Notes under the pieces: model-generated | The model's database searches: none | What the model was told of the DNA's origin: nothing | The model's input: the letters and a program-made list of their open reading frames with translations, nothing else | Program-made: the position numbers and the translations under genes | NCBI GenBank assembly: GCA_947296835.1 | Contig: CAMYQS010000083.1 | Coordinates: 1 to 6,643, forward strand | DNA length: 6,643 bases | DNA from: an uncultured Atopostipes sp. | GTDB lineage: Bacteria; Bacillota; Bacilli; Lactobacillales; Carnobacteriaceae_A | Direction: 5' to 3' | Shown here: piece by piece, positions 5,977 through 6,643 of the stretch | Layout: each line of letters opens with the position of its first letter | How positions within the stretch are numbered: position 1 is the stretch's first letter

Positions 5977-6600
5977 TTACTCTTCGTATTCACTTAATTC
6001 TTCGTGGGCACTTTCCCATTTCAGCATAACTGCTTCTAACTCTTCGTTTACTTCGTTAAAGCGTTTCGAGTAATCTGTTAAGTTTTTGGAATCATCAGGT
6101 GTAAAGATTTTACCACTGCTAGAAAGTTCATCCATTTTTTGGGTCAACTCTTCGAGTTCTTCTTCGAGACGAGTGATATTCATTTCAGTATCCGCTATCT
6201 CACGTTCAAGTCGTCTGATTTCGCGCTTGGATTCTTTACGATCCGCCCATTTGTTAGTGGACTGATTCGTATCGGCAGTGTCTTCAGTTGGATTATTCGC
6301 GGCTTCTTCCGCTTCCTTTACGAGATTTTGTTCATAAAGTTCTTCTTTTTTGTGCAAGTAGTAATCGTAATCGCCCAAGTAAAGCGTCGCGCCATCGGGT
6401 TCGATTTCGATAATCTTATTCGCTAAACGGTTAATAAAGTAACGGTCATGTGACACAAAAAGTAGCGTACCTTCAAAATCAATTAGCGCATTTTCAAGCA
6501 CTTCTTTTGAATCGATGTCCAAGTGGTTCGTCGGTTCATCCAGCACTAAAAAATTATCATGGTTTAATGCCAGTTTCGCGATGGATACCCGTGCACGTTC
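5977..6600 (-). CDS. ABC-F family ATPase (YdiF/Uup type), C-terminal part
   Basis: Partial: 207 residues from the second ABC domain to the C-terminus. It begins at E-R-A-R-V-S-I-A-K, which normally follows LSGG of the signature motif, then Walker B FLVLDEP, the ABC-F hallmark TNHLD, and the switch histidine in VSHDRYFINRLA. ABC-F proteins have two ABC domains and no membrane part; they bind the ribosomal E site and resolve stalled or non-productive states. After the ATPase come GDYDYYLHKKEELYE, an acidic Asn/Thr-rich linker, and a charged C-terminal coiled coil (REIRRLEREI, RLEEELEEL, ending LSEYEE) as in YdiF and Uup. The GTG at 6546 is the valine of Walker B, not a start. The 5' part is missing because the sequence switches to adapter at 6600/6601; the TAG read at 6604-6606 is artefactual. 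Convergent placement beside tsaD resembles ydiE-ydiF in B. subtilis. No antibiotic resistance role is indicated. Confidence 0.93.
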   Translation of the reverse strand, partial: ERARVSIAKLALNHDNFLVLDEPTNHLDIDSKEVLENALIDFEGTLLFVSHDRYFINRLANKIIEIEPDGATLYLGDYDYYLHKKEELYEQNLVKEAEEAANNPTEDTADTNQSTNKWADRKESKREIRRLEREIADTEMNITRLEEELEELTQKMDELSSSGKIFTPDDSKNLTDYSKRFNEVNEELEAVMLKWESAHEELSEYEE

Positions 6601-6643
6601 TGTCTATAAAAAACATCTGACGCAGCCGACGACACCTTACGTT
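6600..6643 (+). other. Illumina Nextera adapter read-through (not genomic)
   Basis: From 6600 the plus strand follows the Nextera transposase adapter: CTGTCT at the start, CATCTGACGC at 6614-6623 and GCCGACGA at 6625-6632. In all, 28 of 33 adapter positions agree, and all five differences are an A in place of T or C. The next eight bases, CACCTTAC, differ by one base (again an A) from the reverse complement of Nextera i5 index 505 as I recall it. The last three, GTT, fit two of the first three bases of the flow-cell primer. ABC-F coding sense stops exactly where the adapter begins. Confidence 0.92.

Noticed and set aside
5622..5993. Minus-strand reading frame of 123 codons opposite the DUF2207 gene
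   Set aside because: It runs through the terminator and across the ABC-F stop, has an Arg/His/Leu-rich shadow composition, and the plus-strand gene has clear domain structure throughout.
6606..6643. Possible insertion or frameshift event disrupting the ABC-F gene
   Set aside because: I first considered a mobile element junction, but the foreign bases match the Nextera adapter and an index, so it is a technical join.
1..6643. Hidden novel system (defence, toxin-antitoxin, retron, CRISPR, phage)
   Set aside because: Both strands are accounted for by housekeeping-type genes, and no repeats, small gene pairs, integrase or reverse transcriptase signatures were seen.

Overview
The window looks like a chromosomal contig end from a low-GC Gram-positive bacterium. 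A+T-rich third codon positions, purine-rich Shine-Dalgarno sites, frequent TTG starts and the gene set all point to Firmicutes, most likely Lactobacillales (Carnobacteriaceae, Aerococcaceae or Enterococcaceae-like). That placement is an inference from gene style and order; no marker fixes the genus. I see no mobile element, CRISPR array, RNA gene or defence cassette.

Layout. (1) Positions 1-1121, minus strand: the N-terminal 373 codons of an M16C (presequence protease/Cym1-like) zinc metallopeptidase that runs off the left edge. (2) Positions 1122-1344: a divergent intergenic region with a good plus-strand extended -10 promoter and two small palindromes. (3) Positions 1345-4138, plus strand: four overlapping genes, tsaB - rimI - second rimI-like acetyltransferase - tsaD. 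TsaB and TsaD belong to the machinery that makes N6-threonylcarbamoyladenosine (t6A) at tRNA position 37; RimI-type enzymes acetylate protein N-termini, classically ribosomal protein bS18. (4) Positions 4181-5920, plus strand: a secreted or membrane-anchored DUF2207-family protein with a glycine-rich tail, 42 bases after tsaD and probably read from the same transcript, with a U-tract-less hairpin between them. (5) Positions 5941-5974: a bidirectional intrinsic terminator. (6) Positions 5977-6600, minus strand: the C-terminal 207 residues of an ABC-F ATPase (YdiF/Uup type). A tsaB-rimI-tsaD block facing an ABC-F gene resembles the ydiC-ydiD-ydiE-ydiF order in Bacillus subtilis, here with a second acetyltransferase and the DUF2207 gene added.

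The clearest unexpected signal is technical. The last ~44 bases (6600-6643) match the Illumina Nextera transposase adapter with a few substitutions, every one to A within the 33-base adapter core, followed by what looks like an i5 index. The ABC-F gene therefore appears to hit a stop codon inside its LSGGE signature, but that stop is in adapter, not genome.

The common theme of the intact genes is translation: tRNA modification, ribosomal protein acetylation and a ribosome-associated ABC-F factor, with a cell-envelope protein of unknown function attached. I found no convincing undescribed system. The biologically interesting points are the divergent second RimI paralogue, the three TTG starts and four-gene overlap chain, and a DUF2207 protein that seems to lack the family's usual middle pair of membrane helices.
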